A stretch of DNA of 64,000 bases from Streptomyces curacoi (GTDB lineage: Bacteria; Actinomycetota; Actinomycetes; Streptomycetales; Streptomycetaceae), in the NCBI RefSeq assembly GCF_001513975.1, contig NZ_KQ947988.1, positions 62,001 through 126,000 on the forward strand, in the 5' to 3' direction. The notes beneath the pieces are model-generated. The model searched no databases. It was not told the origin of the DNA and was given only the letters and a program-made list of their open reading frames with translations. Position 1 is the stretch's first letter. Each line of letters begins with the position of its first letter. The position numbers were made by a program, and so were the translations under genes. This document shows, one piece after another, positions 41,666 through 49,917 of the stretch.

Positions 41666-42256
41666 ATGTCTCTCGTCCTTGACCCCGCCGCCCAGGACCT
41701 GCTCTTCCGCGAGGCCCGTACCGCGAACGCCTTCACCGACGAGCCGGTGACCGAGGAGCAGATCCAGGCGATCTACGACCTGGTCAAGTACGGCCCCACC
41801 GCCTTCAACCAGACCCCGCTGCGCATCACCCTGGTCCGCTCCGCCGAGGCCCGTGAGCGTCTTGTGCGGCACATGGCCGAGGGCAACCAGGCCAAGACCG
41901 CCGCCGCCCCGCTGGTCGCGATCCTCTCCGCGGACAACGAGTTCCACGAGGAGCTGCCGCACCTCTTCCCGGCCTTCCCGCAGGCCAAGGACCTCTTCTT
42001 CAGCGAGCGTGCGGCCCGCGAGGGCGCCGCCGGTATGAACGCCGCCCTCCAGGCCGCGTACTTCATCGTCGGCGTGCGCGCCGCCGGTCTCGCCGCCGGC
42101 CCGATGACCGGCTTCGACTTCGAGGGCGTCCGCAAGGAGTTCCTGGACGACGACCACACCCCGCTGATGGTCGTCAACATCGGCAAGCCGGGCCCCGACG
42201 CCTGGTACCCGCGCTCCCCGCGCCTGGCGTACGACCAGGTCGTCACCACGGTCTGA
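41666..42256 (+). CDS. malonic semialdehyde reductase-like nitroreductase (RutE/HadB family)
   Basis: 196 aa, the length of RutE. FMN-binding nitroreductase fold with EARTANAFTDEPVTEEQIQ, KYGPTAFNQTPLR, and VVNIGKPGPDAWYPRSPRL. In E. coli RutE reduces malonic semialdehyde in pyrimidine breakdown, but no other rut genes are near, so the substrate here is open. About 150 bases upstream hold an AT-rich stretch with two TTGAA direct repeats, probably the promoter. Confidence 0.82.
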   Translation: MSLVLDPAAQDLLFREARTANAFTDEPVTEEQIQAIYDLVKYGPTAFNQTPLRITLVRSAEARERLVRHMAEGNQAKTAAAPLVAILSADNEFHEELPHLFPAFPQAKDLFFSERAAREGAAGMNAALQAAYFIVGVRAAGLAAGPMTGFDFEGVRKEFLDDDHTPLMVVNIGKPGPDAWYPRSPRLAYDQVVTTV

Positions 42257-42276
42257 ACCGACTGCACCCAGACGCA

Positions 42277-42302
42277 GGCCCCCGGCGGCAGCGCCGGGGG
42301 CC
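42277..42302. terminator. bidirectional terminator
   Basis: GGCCCCCGGC (42277-42286) pairs with GCCGGGGGCC (42293-42302), loop of six, then TTCGTCAT. It lies between two convergent genes. Confidence 0.75.
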
Positions 42303-42323
42303 TTCGTCATGTCGTCCCTGCGG

Positions 42324-42845
42324 TCACTCCGCCTTCAGGGCCTTCGCCATGCGCGTCAGCTGCTCGTACGAGCCCGTGCCCGCCACCACGGTCGTCGCGC
42401 CCTGCTCCTGGTGCACCAGCGCGTCGTACCGGCCACCCGTGTACCGCGTCCACGTCCGGTCGCCGATCTTCTGGGTGACCTTCGTCTCCCGCCCGCCCTG
42501 GGTGGCCTCGTCGATGAACGTCGACGGCTTCTCGGTCGACTGCTGAACCTGGACGTACTGCCCGTCGGGGGTGTGGAAGCCCAGATGCCAGGCGTCGAAG
42601 TCGTCGCCCTGGAAGCGGACGGAGGTCGGCTTCCAGGACTCGGGCAGGCCCTGGGGCGCGGCCACCGGGTAGGACGCCGCGCGGCGGGCCGTCAGCAGCT
42701 CGATGCGGTAGTCGACCCGCGGCAGGTCGGGAGCGCTGTCGTCATGGGGAACGAAGAGATACATGACTCCCGCCGCGAGCAGGGTCACTCCGAGGGAGAG
42801 GACCATGTTGCGGACCGACTTCTGCTTACCGTTCGTACCTGCCAC
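42324..42845 (-). CDS. DUF4245 membrane-anchored protein
   Basis: 173 aa. One N-terminal transmembrane helix (MVLSLGVTLLAAGVMYLFV) and an extracytoplasmic domain with YPVAAPQGLPESWKPTSVRF, typical of actinobacterial DUF4245 proteins. Function unknown; conserved next to glpX in Streptomyces. GTG at 42845 follows AGGGGG. It diverges from glpX, whose start is 128 bases away. Confidence 0.82.
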   Translation of the reverse strand: MAGTNGKQKSVRNMVLSLGVTLLAAGVMYLFVPHDDSAPDLPRVDYRIELLTARRAASYPVAAPQGLPESWKPTSVRFQGDDFDAWHLGFHTPDGQYVQVQQSTEKPSTFIDEATQGGRETKVTQKIGDRTWTRYTGGRYDALVHQEQGATTVVAGTGSYEQLTRMAKALKAE

Positions 42846-42972
42846 GCCCCCTATCGTCGCAGGTACCCCCGCCTGCTCATCCGTGGGGCCCCCTGCTCAT
42901 TCTGGCTGCCCGGGGATAGAGTCAGGGCGTCACCCTCATCCGGCCGTCGTCGTATCAGAAAGGTGCGCTCCG

Positions 42973-44007
42973 ATGACCGAGAATCATCATTTGCCGTCCG
43001 AGCTCGAAGTACCCCGAGAAGCCCCCGACCGCAACCTCGCCCTGGAACTGGTCCGTGTGACCGAAGCGGCGGCGATGGCCGCGGGCCGCTGGGTCGGGCG
43101 CGGCGACAAGAACGGCGCCGACGGTGCCGCGGTGCGCGCCATGCGGACCCTCGTCCACACCGTGTCGATGAACGGCGTCGTCGTCATCGGTGAGGGCGAG
43201 AAGGACGAGGCGCCGATGCTCTTCAACGGGGAGCGGGTCGGCGACGGGACCGGGGCCGAGTGCGACATCGCCGTCGACCCGATCGACGGGACCACCCTGA
43301 CCGCGAAGGGCATGCCCAACGCGATCTCCGTGCTGGCCGCGGCCGACCGCGGGTCCATGTTCGACCCGTCGGCCGTCTTCTACATGGACAAGCTGGTCAC
43401 CGGCCCCGAAGCCGCCGACTTCGTCGACATCAACGCACCCGTGTCCGTGAACATCCGGCGGGTGGCCAAGGCCAAGCGGTCCACGCCGGAGGACGTCACC
43501 GTCGTCATCCTGGACCGGCCGCGGCACGAGGGCATCATCAAGGAGATCCGGGACGCCGGTGCGCGCATCAAGCTGATCTCCGACGGTGATGTCGCCGGCT
43601 CGATCTACGCGCTGCGTGAGGGCACCGGCGTCGACATGCTGCTCGGCATCGGCGGTACGCCGGAGGGGATCATCTCGGCCTGTGCCGTGAAGTGCCTCGG
43701 CGGAACCATCCAGGGCAAGCTGTGGCCGAAGGACGACGAGGAGCGGCAGCGGGCGATCGACGCCGGGCACGACCTGGACCGGGTGCTGCTCACCGATGAC
43801 CTGGTCGCCGGGGACAACGTGTTCTTCGTCGCCACCGGCATCACCGACGGTGAGTTGCTGCGGGGCGTGCGCTACCGGTCGGAGACCGCGACGACCGACT
43901 CGATCGTGATGCGGTCGAAGTCGGGCACGGTGCGGCGGATCGATTCCGAGCACCGGCTGAGCAAGCTGCGGGCTTACAGCGCGATCGACTTCGACAGGGC
44001 GAAGTGA
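42973..44007 (+). CDS. glpX: class II fructose-1,6-bisphosphatase
   Basis: 344 aa. GEGEKDEAPMLFNGE and DPIDGTT form the metal and substrate site; GIGGTPEGI is the conserved active-site loop. It hydrolyses fructose 1,6-bisphosphate in gluconeogenesis and is the main FBPase of actinobacteria. ATG at 42973. A bidirectional terminator lies between it and the wbl gene. Confidence 0.95.
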   Translation: MTENHHLPSELEVPREAPDRNLALELVRVTEAAAMAAGRWVGRGDKNGADGAAVRAMRTLVHTVSMNGVVVIGEGEKDEAPMLFNGERVGDGTGAECDIAVDPIDGTTLTAKGMPNAISVLAAADRGSMFDPSAVFYMDKLVTGPEAADFVDINAPVSVNIRRVAKAKRSTPEDVTVVILDRPRHEGIIKEIRDAGARIKLISDGDVAGSIYALREGTGVDMLLGIGGTPEGIISACAVKCLGGTIQGKLWPKDDEERQRAIDAGHDLDRVLLTDDLVAGDNVFFVATGITDGELLRGVRYRSETATTDSIVMRSKSGTVRRIDSEHRLSKLRAYSAIDFDRAK

Positions 44008-44041
44008 AATAGCGCCGACGGGCCGACAGGCCGACAGAAAT

Positions 44042-44069
44042 GGGCGCCCCCGGTGCGGAGGGGGCGCCC
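44042..44069. terminator. bidirectional terminator
   Basis: GGGCGCCCCC (44042-44051) pairs with GGGGGCGCCC (44060-44069), loop of eight, followed by TTCTTCGTCCTT. It lies between glpX and the convergent wbl gene. Confidence 0.8.
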
Positions 44070-44079
44070 TTCTTCGTCC

Positions 44080-44457
44080 TTAACCCGCCTGCGCTATGCG
44101 GTTCGCCGCCCGCGCCGCCTTCTTCAGTTCCATTTCGCGACGGCGGCGCCTTGCCAGGACCACTCGGCGCTCCGCCGCGGTGAGGCCGCCCCAGACGCCG
44201 TACGGCTCGGGCTGGAGCAGGGCGTGTTCACGGCACTCCACCATGACCGGGCAGCGGGCGCAGACGCGCTTGGCCGCCTCCTCGCGGGAGAGTCGGGCTG
44301 CGGTGGGCTCCTTGGAGGGGGCGAAGAACAGGCCGGCCTCGTCGCGCCGGCACACGGCTTCTGTGTGCCATGGGGCGTCTTGGTCCCTGTCTCGCACTGG
44401 CACCCGCTGGGCCGGAACGGCAGCTACCTGCAGGGACGAATGCGGCGGTTGCAGCAC
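44080..44457 (-). CDS. WhiB-like iron-sulfur transcription factor
   Basis: 125 aa. Four cluster ligands Cys36, Cys66, Cys69 and Cys75 (C-x29-C-x2-C-x5-C), the GVWGG turn at 87-91, and a basic DNA-binding tail (LARRRRREMELKK). The N terminus is longer than in most Wbl proteins. Synteny beside glpX suggests the S. coelicolor wblI (SCO5046) orthologue; I assign that from memory only. GTG at 44457 follows AGGAG. Confidence 0.92.
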   Translation of the reverse strand: MLQPPHSSLQVAAVPAQRVPVRDRDQDAPWHTEAVCRRDEAGLFFAPSKEPTAARLSREEAAKRVCARCPVMVECREHALLQPEPYGVWGGLTAAERRVVLARRRRREMELKKAARAANRIAQAG

Positions 44458-44632
44458 GGTCTACTCCTGACGACGGCTTCGCGAGCGAGAGACGATGCAG
44501 CAAGGTCTACCCGCTGTACGCGCGCCTATGCAGTCAGTTCCGAACCGCTGGATTTCGGGGGGTGCCCCGCGCCGATATACGGCTCCCTGGAAGCCCGAAA
44601 GGCCGGGTGAGAGGCGGCCCGATTCACAACCG

Positions 44633-45313
44633 TCAACGATCCAGATGCTTGCGCAAACTCTTGTCGGCCTTGCGCTGCACACGGTCGAGAATGTCCGCGA
44701 CGAGCTTCCCGCGCTTCGGCCGGCCCTCGATGTTGCCCAGGACGGCCCAGCCGTCGACGTGGACGACCGGCGCCTCGGGGTCCTCCGCGTCGAGGGTGTC
44801 CACCTCGAAGTTGCCGAGCACACCGCCTCCCGTGCCGCGCAGCGAGACGTTCTCCGGGACGCGGACCTCGACGTTGCCGAAGACCGCGATCGCCCGGATC
44901 ACGACCTGCTGGTACTCGAAGAGCGCCTCGCTGAGGTCTATCTCGACGCTGCCGAAGAGCGCGTACGCATGGATACGGCGGCCGGCGCGCCAGCGGCCCT
45001 TGCGGACGGCGCCGCTGAAGACCGCGACCACGCTCTCGTCGGGGTCGGCCGGTATCGCGACGGGTGCGGGGCGGCTGGGGGCGCGGAGGTAGGGCGCGGG
45101 CCGCTCGTGGGCGGCGGGCAGGTCCCGTATGAAGACATCCAGTTCGCCGACCGTCTTGGCGGCCAGCACGCCCTCCACGCGCTCGGCGTGCTCGTCGGCG
45201 GTGAGGCGGCCCTCGGCCAGGGCGTCGCGCAGGATGTCGGCGACCCGGTCGCGATCGGCGTCGGAGGCGCGGAGCTCGGTGGCGGCGGGCGCGGTCTGCT
45301 TCTGAAGGTCCAC
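44633..45313 (-). CDS. DUF1707 protein with LiaF-like C-terminal domain
   Basis: 226 aa. N-terminal DUF1707 motif LRASDADRDRVADILRDALAEGRLTADEHAERV. A proline-rich linker follows, then a beta-rich domain with repeated (A/F)(I/L)FG(S/N)VE(I/V) units (YALFGSVEID, IAVFGNVEVR, GVLGNFEVD, AVLGNIEG) as in cell-wall-sensing LiaF-like proteins. There is no membrane helix. GTG 45313 is preferred because DUF1707 proteins usually begin shortly before this motif; GTG 45334 is possible. Function unknown. Confidence 0.78.
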   Translation of the reverse strand: MDLQKQTAPAATELRASDADRDRVADILRDALAEGRLTADEHAERVEGVLAAKTVGELDVFIRDLPAAHERPAPYLRAPSRPAPVAIPADPDESVVAVFSGAVRKGRWRAGRRIHAYALFGSVEIDLSEALFEYQQVVIRAIAVFGNVEVRVPENVSLRGTGGGVLGNFEVDTLDAEDPEAPVVHVDGWAVLGNIEGRPKRGKLVADILDRVQRKADKSLRKHLDR

Positions 45314-45484
45314 CGCAGCAGCGTACCGAAACACGATAGATCGCGATAGCCCCCACGCGGGTTCGTTCGGCGGTCGTCGAACTGAGCCTTACCTCACAAG
45401 CTCGCCGTCAGTGGCAGGTTCTACGCTGGTGGGCGCTGCCAATGGAGGTCAGCCGCGCTGTCTGTCGAGTGAGGAATGGGCGAC

Positions 45485-47152
45485 ATGCCTGAGTTCGCGT
45501 ACACCGATCTGCTCCCCATGGGAGAGGACACCACCCCGTACCGGCTGGTGACCTCCGAGGGTGTCTCCACCTTCGAGGCCGACGGGCGGACGTTCCTCAA
45601 GGTGGAGCCCGAGGCGCTGCGCAAGCTGGCCGAGGAGGCCATCCACGACATCCAGCACTATCTGCGGCCGGCCCACCTGGCGCAGCTGCGGCGCATCATC
45701 GACGACCCCGAGGCGTCGAGCAACGACAAGTTCGTCGCCCTGGACCTGCTGAAGAACGCGAACATCGCGGCGGCGGGCGTGCTGCCGATGTGCCAGGACA
45801 CCGGCACGGCGATCGTGATGGGCAAGCGCGGACAGAACGTGCTGACCGAGGGCGGGGACGAGGAGGCCCTCAGCCGCGGCGTCTACGACGCGTACACCAA
45901 GCTCAACCTCCGCTACTCGCAGATGGCTCCGCTCACCATGTGGGAGGAGAAGAACACCGGCTCGAACCTGCCGGCCCAGATCGAGCTGTACGCCACCGAC
46001 GGCGGCGCCTACAAGTTCCTCTTCATGGCGAAGGGCGGCGGCTCGGCCAACAAGTCCTTCCTGTACCAGGAGACGAAGGCCGTCCTGAACGAGGCCTCCA
46101 TGATGAAGTTCCTGGAGGAGAAGATCCGTTCGCTGGGTACGGCCGCCTGCCCGCCGTACCACCTGGCGATCGTCGTGGGCGGTACGTCCGCCGAGTACGC
46201 GCTGAAGACCGCGAAGTACGCCTCCGCCCACTACCTGGACGAGATCCCGGCCGAGGGCTCGCCGCTCGGGCACGGCTTCCGGGACAAGGAGCTGGAGGAG
46301 AAGGTCTTCGAGCTGACGCAGAAGATCGGGATCGGGGCGCAGTTCGGCGGCAAGTACTTCTGCCACGACGTGCGGGTGGTGCGGCTGCCGCGGCACGGTG
46401 CGTCGTGTCCCGTCGCGATCGCCGTGTCCTGCTCCGCCGACCGTCAGGCCGTCGCGAAGATCACGGCGGAGGGTGTCTTCCTGGAGCAGCTGGAGACGGA
46501 CCCGGCGCGGTTCCTGCCGGAGACGACCGACGAGCACCTGGAGTCGGACGGCGACGTCGTCAAGATCGACCTCAACCAGCCGATGGACGAGATCCTCGCC
46601 GAGCTGACCAAGTACCCGGTGAAGACGCGGCTTTCGCTGACCGGGCCGCTGGTCGTGGCCCGCGACATCGCGCATGCCAAGATCAAGGAGCGGCTGGACG
46701 CGGGTGAGGAGATGCCGCAGTACCTGAAGGACCACCCGGTGTACTACGCGGGGCCGGCCAAGACGCCGGAGGGCTATGCGTCCGGTTCCTTCGGGCCCAC
46801 GACCGCCGGCCGCATGGACTCCTACGTCGAGCAGTTCCAGGCGGCGGGCGGCTCCAAGGTCATGCTGGCCAAGGGCAACCGCAGCAAGCAGGTCACCGAC
46901 GCGTGCAACGCCCACGGCGGGTTCTATCTGGGGTCCATCGGCGGGCCTGCGGCCCGGCTCGCCCAGGACTGCATCAAGAAGGTCGAGGTCGTCGAGTACG
47001 AGGAGCTCGGCATGGAGGCCGTGTGGAAGATCGAGGTGGAGGACTTCCCGGCGTTCATCGTGGTCGACGACAAGGGCAACGACTTCTTCCAGGATCCGGC
47101 GCCTGAGCCGACGTTCACGTCGATTCCGGTGCGGGGGCCCGGGCTGGCGTAG
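45485..47152 (+). CDS. class I fumarate hydratase (iron-sulfur)
   Basis: 555 aa. Cys103 in PMCQDTGTA and the later HGASCPVAIAVSC region are [4Fe-4S] cluster ligands of the FumA/B type. The N- and C-terminal parts correspond to the fused alpha and beta domains. It converts fumarate to malate in the TCA cycle and is oxygen-sensitive. ATG at 45485, with GAGGA about ten bases upstream; an ATG at 45476 is too close to that site. A class II fumarase gene follows 300 bases downstream. Confidence 0.95.
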   Translation: MPEFAYTDLLPMGEDTTPYRLVTSEGVSTFEADGRTFLKVEPEALRKLAEEAIHDIQHYLRPAHLAQLRRIIDDPEASSNDKFVALDLLKNANIAAAGVLPMCQDTGTAIVMGKRGQNVLTEGGDEEALSRGVYDAYTKLNLRYSQMAPLTMWEEKNTGSNLPAQIELYATDGGAYKFLFMAKGGGSANKSFLYQETKAVLNEASMMKFLEEKIRSLGTAACPPYHLAIVVGGTSAEYALKTAKYASAHYLDEIPAEGSPLGHGFRDKELEEKVFELTQKIGIGAQFGGKYFCHDVRVVRLPRHGASCPVAIAVSCSADRQAVAKITAEGVFLEQLETDPARFLPETTDEHLESDGDVVKIDLNQPMDEILAELTKYPVKTRLSLTGPLVVARDIAHAKIKERLDAGEEMPQYLKDHPVYYAGPAKTPEGYASGSFGPTTAGRMDSYVEQFQAAGGSKVMLAKGNRSKQVTDACNAHGGFYLGSIGGPAARLAQDCIKKVEVVEYEELGMEAVWKIEVEDFPAFIVVDDKGNDFFQDPAPEPTFTSIPVRGPGLA

Positions 47153-47456
47153 CACCTCGGGTGCGGCGGGACGGTTTTCGCCCCCGCCGCCCCTACCCGT
47201 CCCATCCCCCAGGGGCTCCGCCCCTGCGACCCCGCCAGGGGGCTCCGCCCCCTGGACCCCCGCTCCTCAAACGCCGGAGGGGCTGGTTTTTCAGCCCGTC
47301 CGGCGTTTGAGGACGAGGCCCCTTCAGGGCCGAAGGGGGGGTCTGGGGGTGGCAGCCCCCAGGGATGGGACGGGTAGGGGCGGCGGGGGCGAGAAAGCCT
47401 CCCCCGAGCGGACCAACCCCCGGAACAACCGCACCCACCCCCACGCTGTACCGGGT
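47153..47456. other. intergenic region filled by an inverted-repeat element
   Basis: The 304 bases between the two fumarase genes are almost wholly a symmetrical element (47179-47391, annotated separately). No gene is seen in it. Confidence 0.8.
47179..47391. repeat. 213-bp element with 30-bp perfect terminal inverted repeats
   Basis: Bases 47179-47208 are the exact reverse complement of 47362-47391. Inside is a second perfect 14-bp inverted repeat (47265-47278 with 47299-47312) around GGGCTG/CAGCCC with a GTTTTT loop. CAAACGCCGGA-type sequences like the inner arms are common intergenic repeats in Streptomyces. It could be a MITE/REP-type element and would also work as a terminator for the class I fumarase. 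Confidence 0.85.
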
Positions 47457-48842
47457 ATGAGCGACTACCGCATCGAGCACGACTCCATGGGCGAGGTACG
47501 AGTCCCCGCCGAAGCGAAGTGGCGCGCCCAGACCCAGCGTGCCGTCGAGAACTTCCCCATCTCGGGCCAGCGCATCGAGCGCGCCCACATCGAGGCCCTC
47601 GCCCGCATCAAGGGCGCCGCCGCCAAGGTGAACGCGCGGCTCGGGGTGCTCGACAAGGACGTCGCCGAGGCGATCCAGGAAGCTTCCCAAGAGGTCGCCG
47701 AGGGGCGGTGGGACGAGCACTTCCCCGTCGACGTGTTCCAGACCGGGTCGGGGACCTCGTCCAACATGAACACCAACGAGGTGATCGCCACCCTCGCGAG
47801 CGAGCGCCTCGGACGGGACGTCCACCCCAACGACCACGTCAACGCGTCCCAGTCGTCCAACGACGTCTTCCCCTCCTCCATCCACATCGCCGCCACCGCC
47901 GCCGTCACCCGCGATCTCGTCCCGGCGCTGGAGCACCTCGCCGCCTCCCTGGAGCGCAAGGCCGAGGAGTTCGCCGACGTCGTGAAGTCGGGGCGGACCC
48001 ATCTCATGGACGCCACGCCCGTGACGCTGGGGCAGGAGTTCGGCGGGTACGCCGCCCAGGTGCGGTACGGCGTCGAGCGGCTGGGCGCCTCGCTCCCCCG
48101 CCTCGCCGAACTCCCCCTCGGCGGTACGGCCGTCGGCACCGGCATCAACACACCTCCCGGCTTCTCCGCCGCCGTCATCGAGGAGGTGGCCCGCGCCACC
48201 GGGCTGCCGCTCACCGAGGCGCGGGACCACTTCGAGGCGCAGGGCGCGCGGGACGGCATCGTCGAGACCAGTGGGCAGCTGCGGACCATCGCCGTTGGGC
48301 TCACGAAGATCGCCAACGATCTGCGCTGGATGTCGTCCGGGCCGCGTACCGGGCTCGCCGAGATCTCCCTGCCCGATCTCCAGCCGGGGTCCTCGATCAT
48401 GCCCGGCAAGGTCAACCCGGTCGTTCCGGAGGCCGTTCTCATGGTCGCCGCGCAGGTCATCGGCAACGACGCCACCGTGGCCACGGCCGGAGCGGCGGGC
48501 AACTTCGAGCTGAACGTGATGCTTCCGGTCATCGCGAAGAACGTCCTGGAGTCCATCCGGCTGCTCGCCAACGCCTCCCGGCTGCTGGCCGACCGGACCG
48601 TCGACGGCATCGTCGCCCACCGCGAACGGGCCCGGGAATACGCCGAGTCGTCGCCCTCCGTCGTCACGCCGCTCAACAAGTACATCGGGTACGAGGAGGC
48701 CGCGAAGGTCGCCAAGAAGGCTCTCGCGGAGCGGAAGACGATCCGCCAGGTCGTCCTGGAGAGCGGGTACGTGGAGCGTGGTGACCTCACGGTCGAGCAG
48801 TTGGACGCGGCCCTCGATGTCCTGCGGATGACACGGCCGTAA
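47457..48842 (+). CDS. fumC: class II fumarate hydratase
   Basis: 461 aa. Family signature GSSIMPGKVNP; other active-site segments are TGSGTSSNMNTNEV, HVNASQSSNDVFP and SGRTHLMDATPV. It is the heat- and oxygen-stable fumarase. It sits directly after the iron-sulfur isoenzyme, so the chromosome holds both types side by side. ATG at 47457. Confidence 0.97.
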   Translation: MSDYRIEHDSMGEVRVPAEAKWRAQTQRAVENFPISGQRIERAHIEALARIKGAAAKVNARLGVLDKDVAEAIQEASQEVAEGRWDEHFPVDVFQTGSGTSSNMNTNEVIATLASERLGRDVHPNDHVNASQSSNDVFPSSIHIAATAAVTRDLVPALEHLAASLERKAEEFADVVKSGRTHLMDATPVTLGQEFGGYAAQVRYGVERLGASLPRLAELPLGGTAVGTGINTPPGFSAAVIEEVARATGLPLTEARDHFEAQGARDGIVETSGQLRTIAVGLTKIANDLRWMSSGPRTGLAEISLPDLQPGSSIMPGKVNPVVPEAVLMVAAQVIGNDATVATAGAAGNFELNVMLPVIAKNVLESIRLLANASRLLADRTVDGIVAHRERAREYAESSPSVVTPLNKYIGYEEAAKVAKKALAERKTIRQVVLESGYVERGDLTVEQLDAALDVLRMTRP

Positions 48843-48861
48843 CGAGTTCCCGCGCGGTCGG

Positions 48862-48895
48862 CGCTGCGGCGAGAACCATCACGGGCGCCGCAGCG
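48862..48895 (+). terminator. hairpin after fumC
   Basis: CGCTGCGGCG (48862-48871) pairs perfectly with CGCCGCAGCG (48886-48895), loop of fourteen, twenty bases after the fumC stop. Confidence 0.6.
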
Positions 48896-48925
48896 TCGTA
48901 TGCCTGTGGCACCTAATATCTGTTC

Positions 48926-49621
48926 ATGGCAGACGGCGGAGCGGTGACGACGGAAGCGGAAGCGGGCGGGGCGACGGGATCCTGGGCCCCCGGGACGCAG
49001 ATCCTGTGGCGGTACCGGGAGAACGCCGGCCGGCACTTCCACATCGCGCGCCCCGTCACCGTCGTACGGGACGACGAGGAGATACTCGCCGTATGGCTGG
49101 CCCCGGGGACGGAGTGCGTCAGGCCGGTGCTCGCCGACGGAACGCCCGTCCACCTGGAGCCGCTTGAGAGCCGGTACACCAAGCCGCGTTCCGTCCAGCG
49201 CGACCGGTGGTTCGGGACCGGTGTGCTGAAACTGGCGCGGCCGGGCCAGCCGTGGTCGGTGTGGTTGTTCTGGGAGCCCGGGTGGCAGTTCAAGAACTGG
49301 TACGTGAACCTTGAGGAGCCGCTGGTCCGTTGGGCGGGCGGGGTGGACTCCGAGGACCACTTCCTCGACATCTCCGTGCACCCGGACCGCAGTTGGCACT
49401 GGCGGGACGAGGACGAGTTCGCGCAGGCCACGCGGGACGGGCTGATGGACGACCGGCTCGCCGCGCGGGTGCGGGAGGCGGGGCGCGGCGCGGTGGAGGT
49501 GATCCGCGCCTGGGGCCCGCCGTTCTCGGACGGCTGGCAGCACTGGCGCCCGGACCCCTCCTGGGCTGTACCTTCTTTGCCTGAGGACTGGGACCGCACG
49601 CCCGCGCACATGTCCTCATGA
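48926..49621 (+). CDS. DUF402 domain protein
   Basis: 231 aa. DUF402 core from about residue 25: GTQILWRYRENAGRHFHIARPVTVV, WFGTGVLKLARPGQPWSVWLFW, NWYVNLEEP and EDHFLDISVHPD. Such proteins are related to the nucleoside-phosphate phosphatase fold (FomD-like); the acidic residues of the metal site (ED..LD; DED) are present. The substrate here is not known. Starts with a short acidic, Gly-rich N terminus. Confidence 0.82.
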   Translation: MADGGAVTTEAEAGGATGSWAPGTQILWRYRENAGRHFHIARPVTVVRDDEEILAVWLAPGTECVRPVLADGTPVHLEPLESRYTKPRSVQRDRWFGTGVLKLARPGQPWSVWLFWEPGWQFKNWYVNLEEPLVRWAGGVDSEDHFLDISVHPDRSWHWRDEDEFAQATRDGLMDDRLAARVREAGRGAVEVIRAWGPPFSDGWQHWRPDPSWAVPSLPEDWDRTPAHMSS

Positions 49622-49737
49622 GACCCTTGATGCGCCCCCGGGCAAGAAACGTAGGATCGTCCTCCGCAAGGGCGCGCAGGGGCAACTGCCGGAGTGCGCG
49701 CAGGGCTTGACCGATCGTCACCGAGGGGCGGCAGGAC

Positions 49738-49917
49738 GTGAGCGAGGGTTACCAGGGCGATGCCGGTAGCGGCGGGCCGTCCACCGGCGGCACAGGAACT
49801 GCCTCTGGCCACGCGGGAATTCCGTTCCTGGGGCACGTATTCCGGGTATCGGAATCTCGACGGGACGAACTGCACGCATGGCGCGCAGCCCCGGACGGAT
49901 GGATTCGAAAGGCGTGA
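49738..49917 (+). CDS. small 59-aa coding region coupled to the phosphatase gene
   Basis: GTG at 49738 follows GGCGGCAGGAC, and the frame stays open to TGA at 49915-49917. That stop overlaps GTG 49914 of the phosphatase frame as GTGA. The predicted peptide has a Gly/Ser/Thr-rich N terminus and ends DGWIRKA. Third-position GC is lower than in the neighbours, so it may be a leader peptide used for coupling rather than a stable protein. No family is recognised. Confidence 0.4.
   Translation: MSEGYQGDAGSGGPSTGGTGTASGHAGIPFLGHVFRVSESRRDELHAWRAAPDGWIRKA

Noticed and set aside
45449..47155. 568-codon minus-strand frame opposite the class I fumarase
   Set aside because: Arg/Val/Leu-rich shadow of a clearly conserved enzyme.
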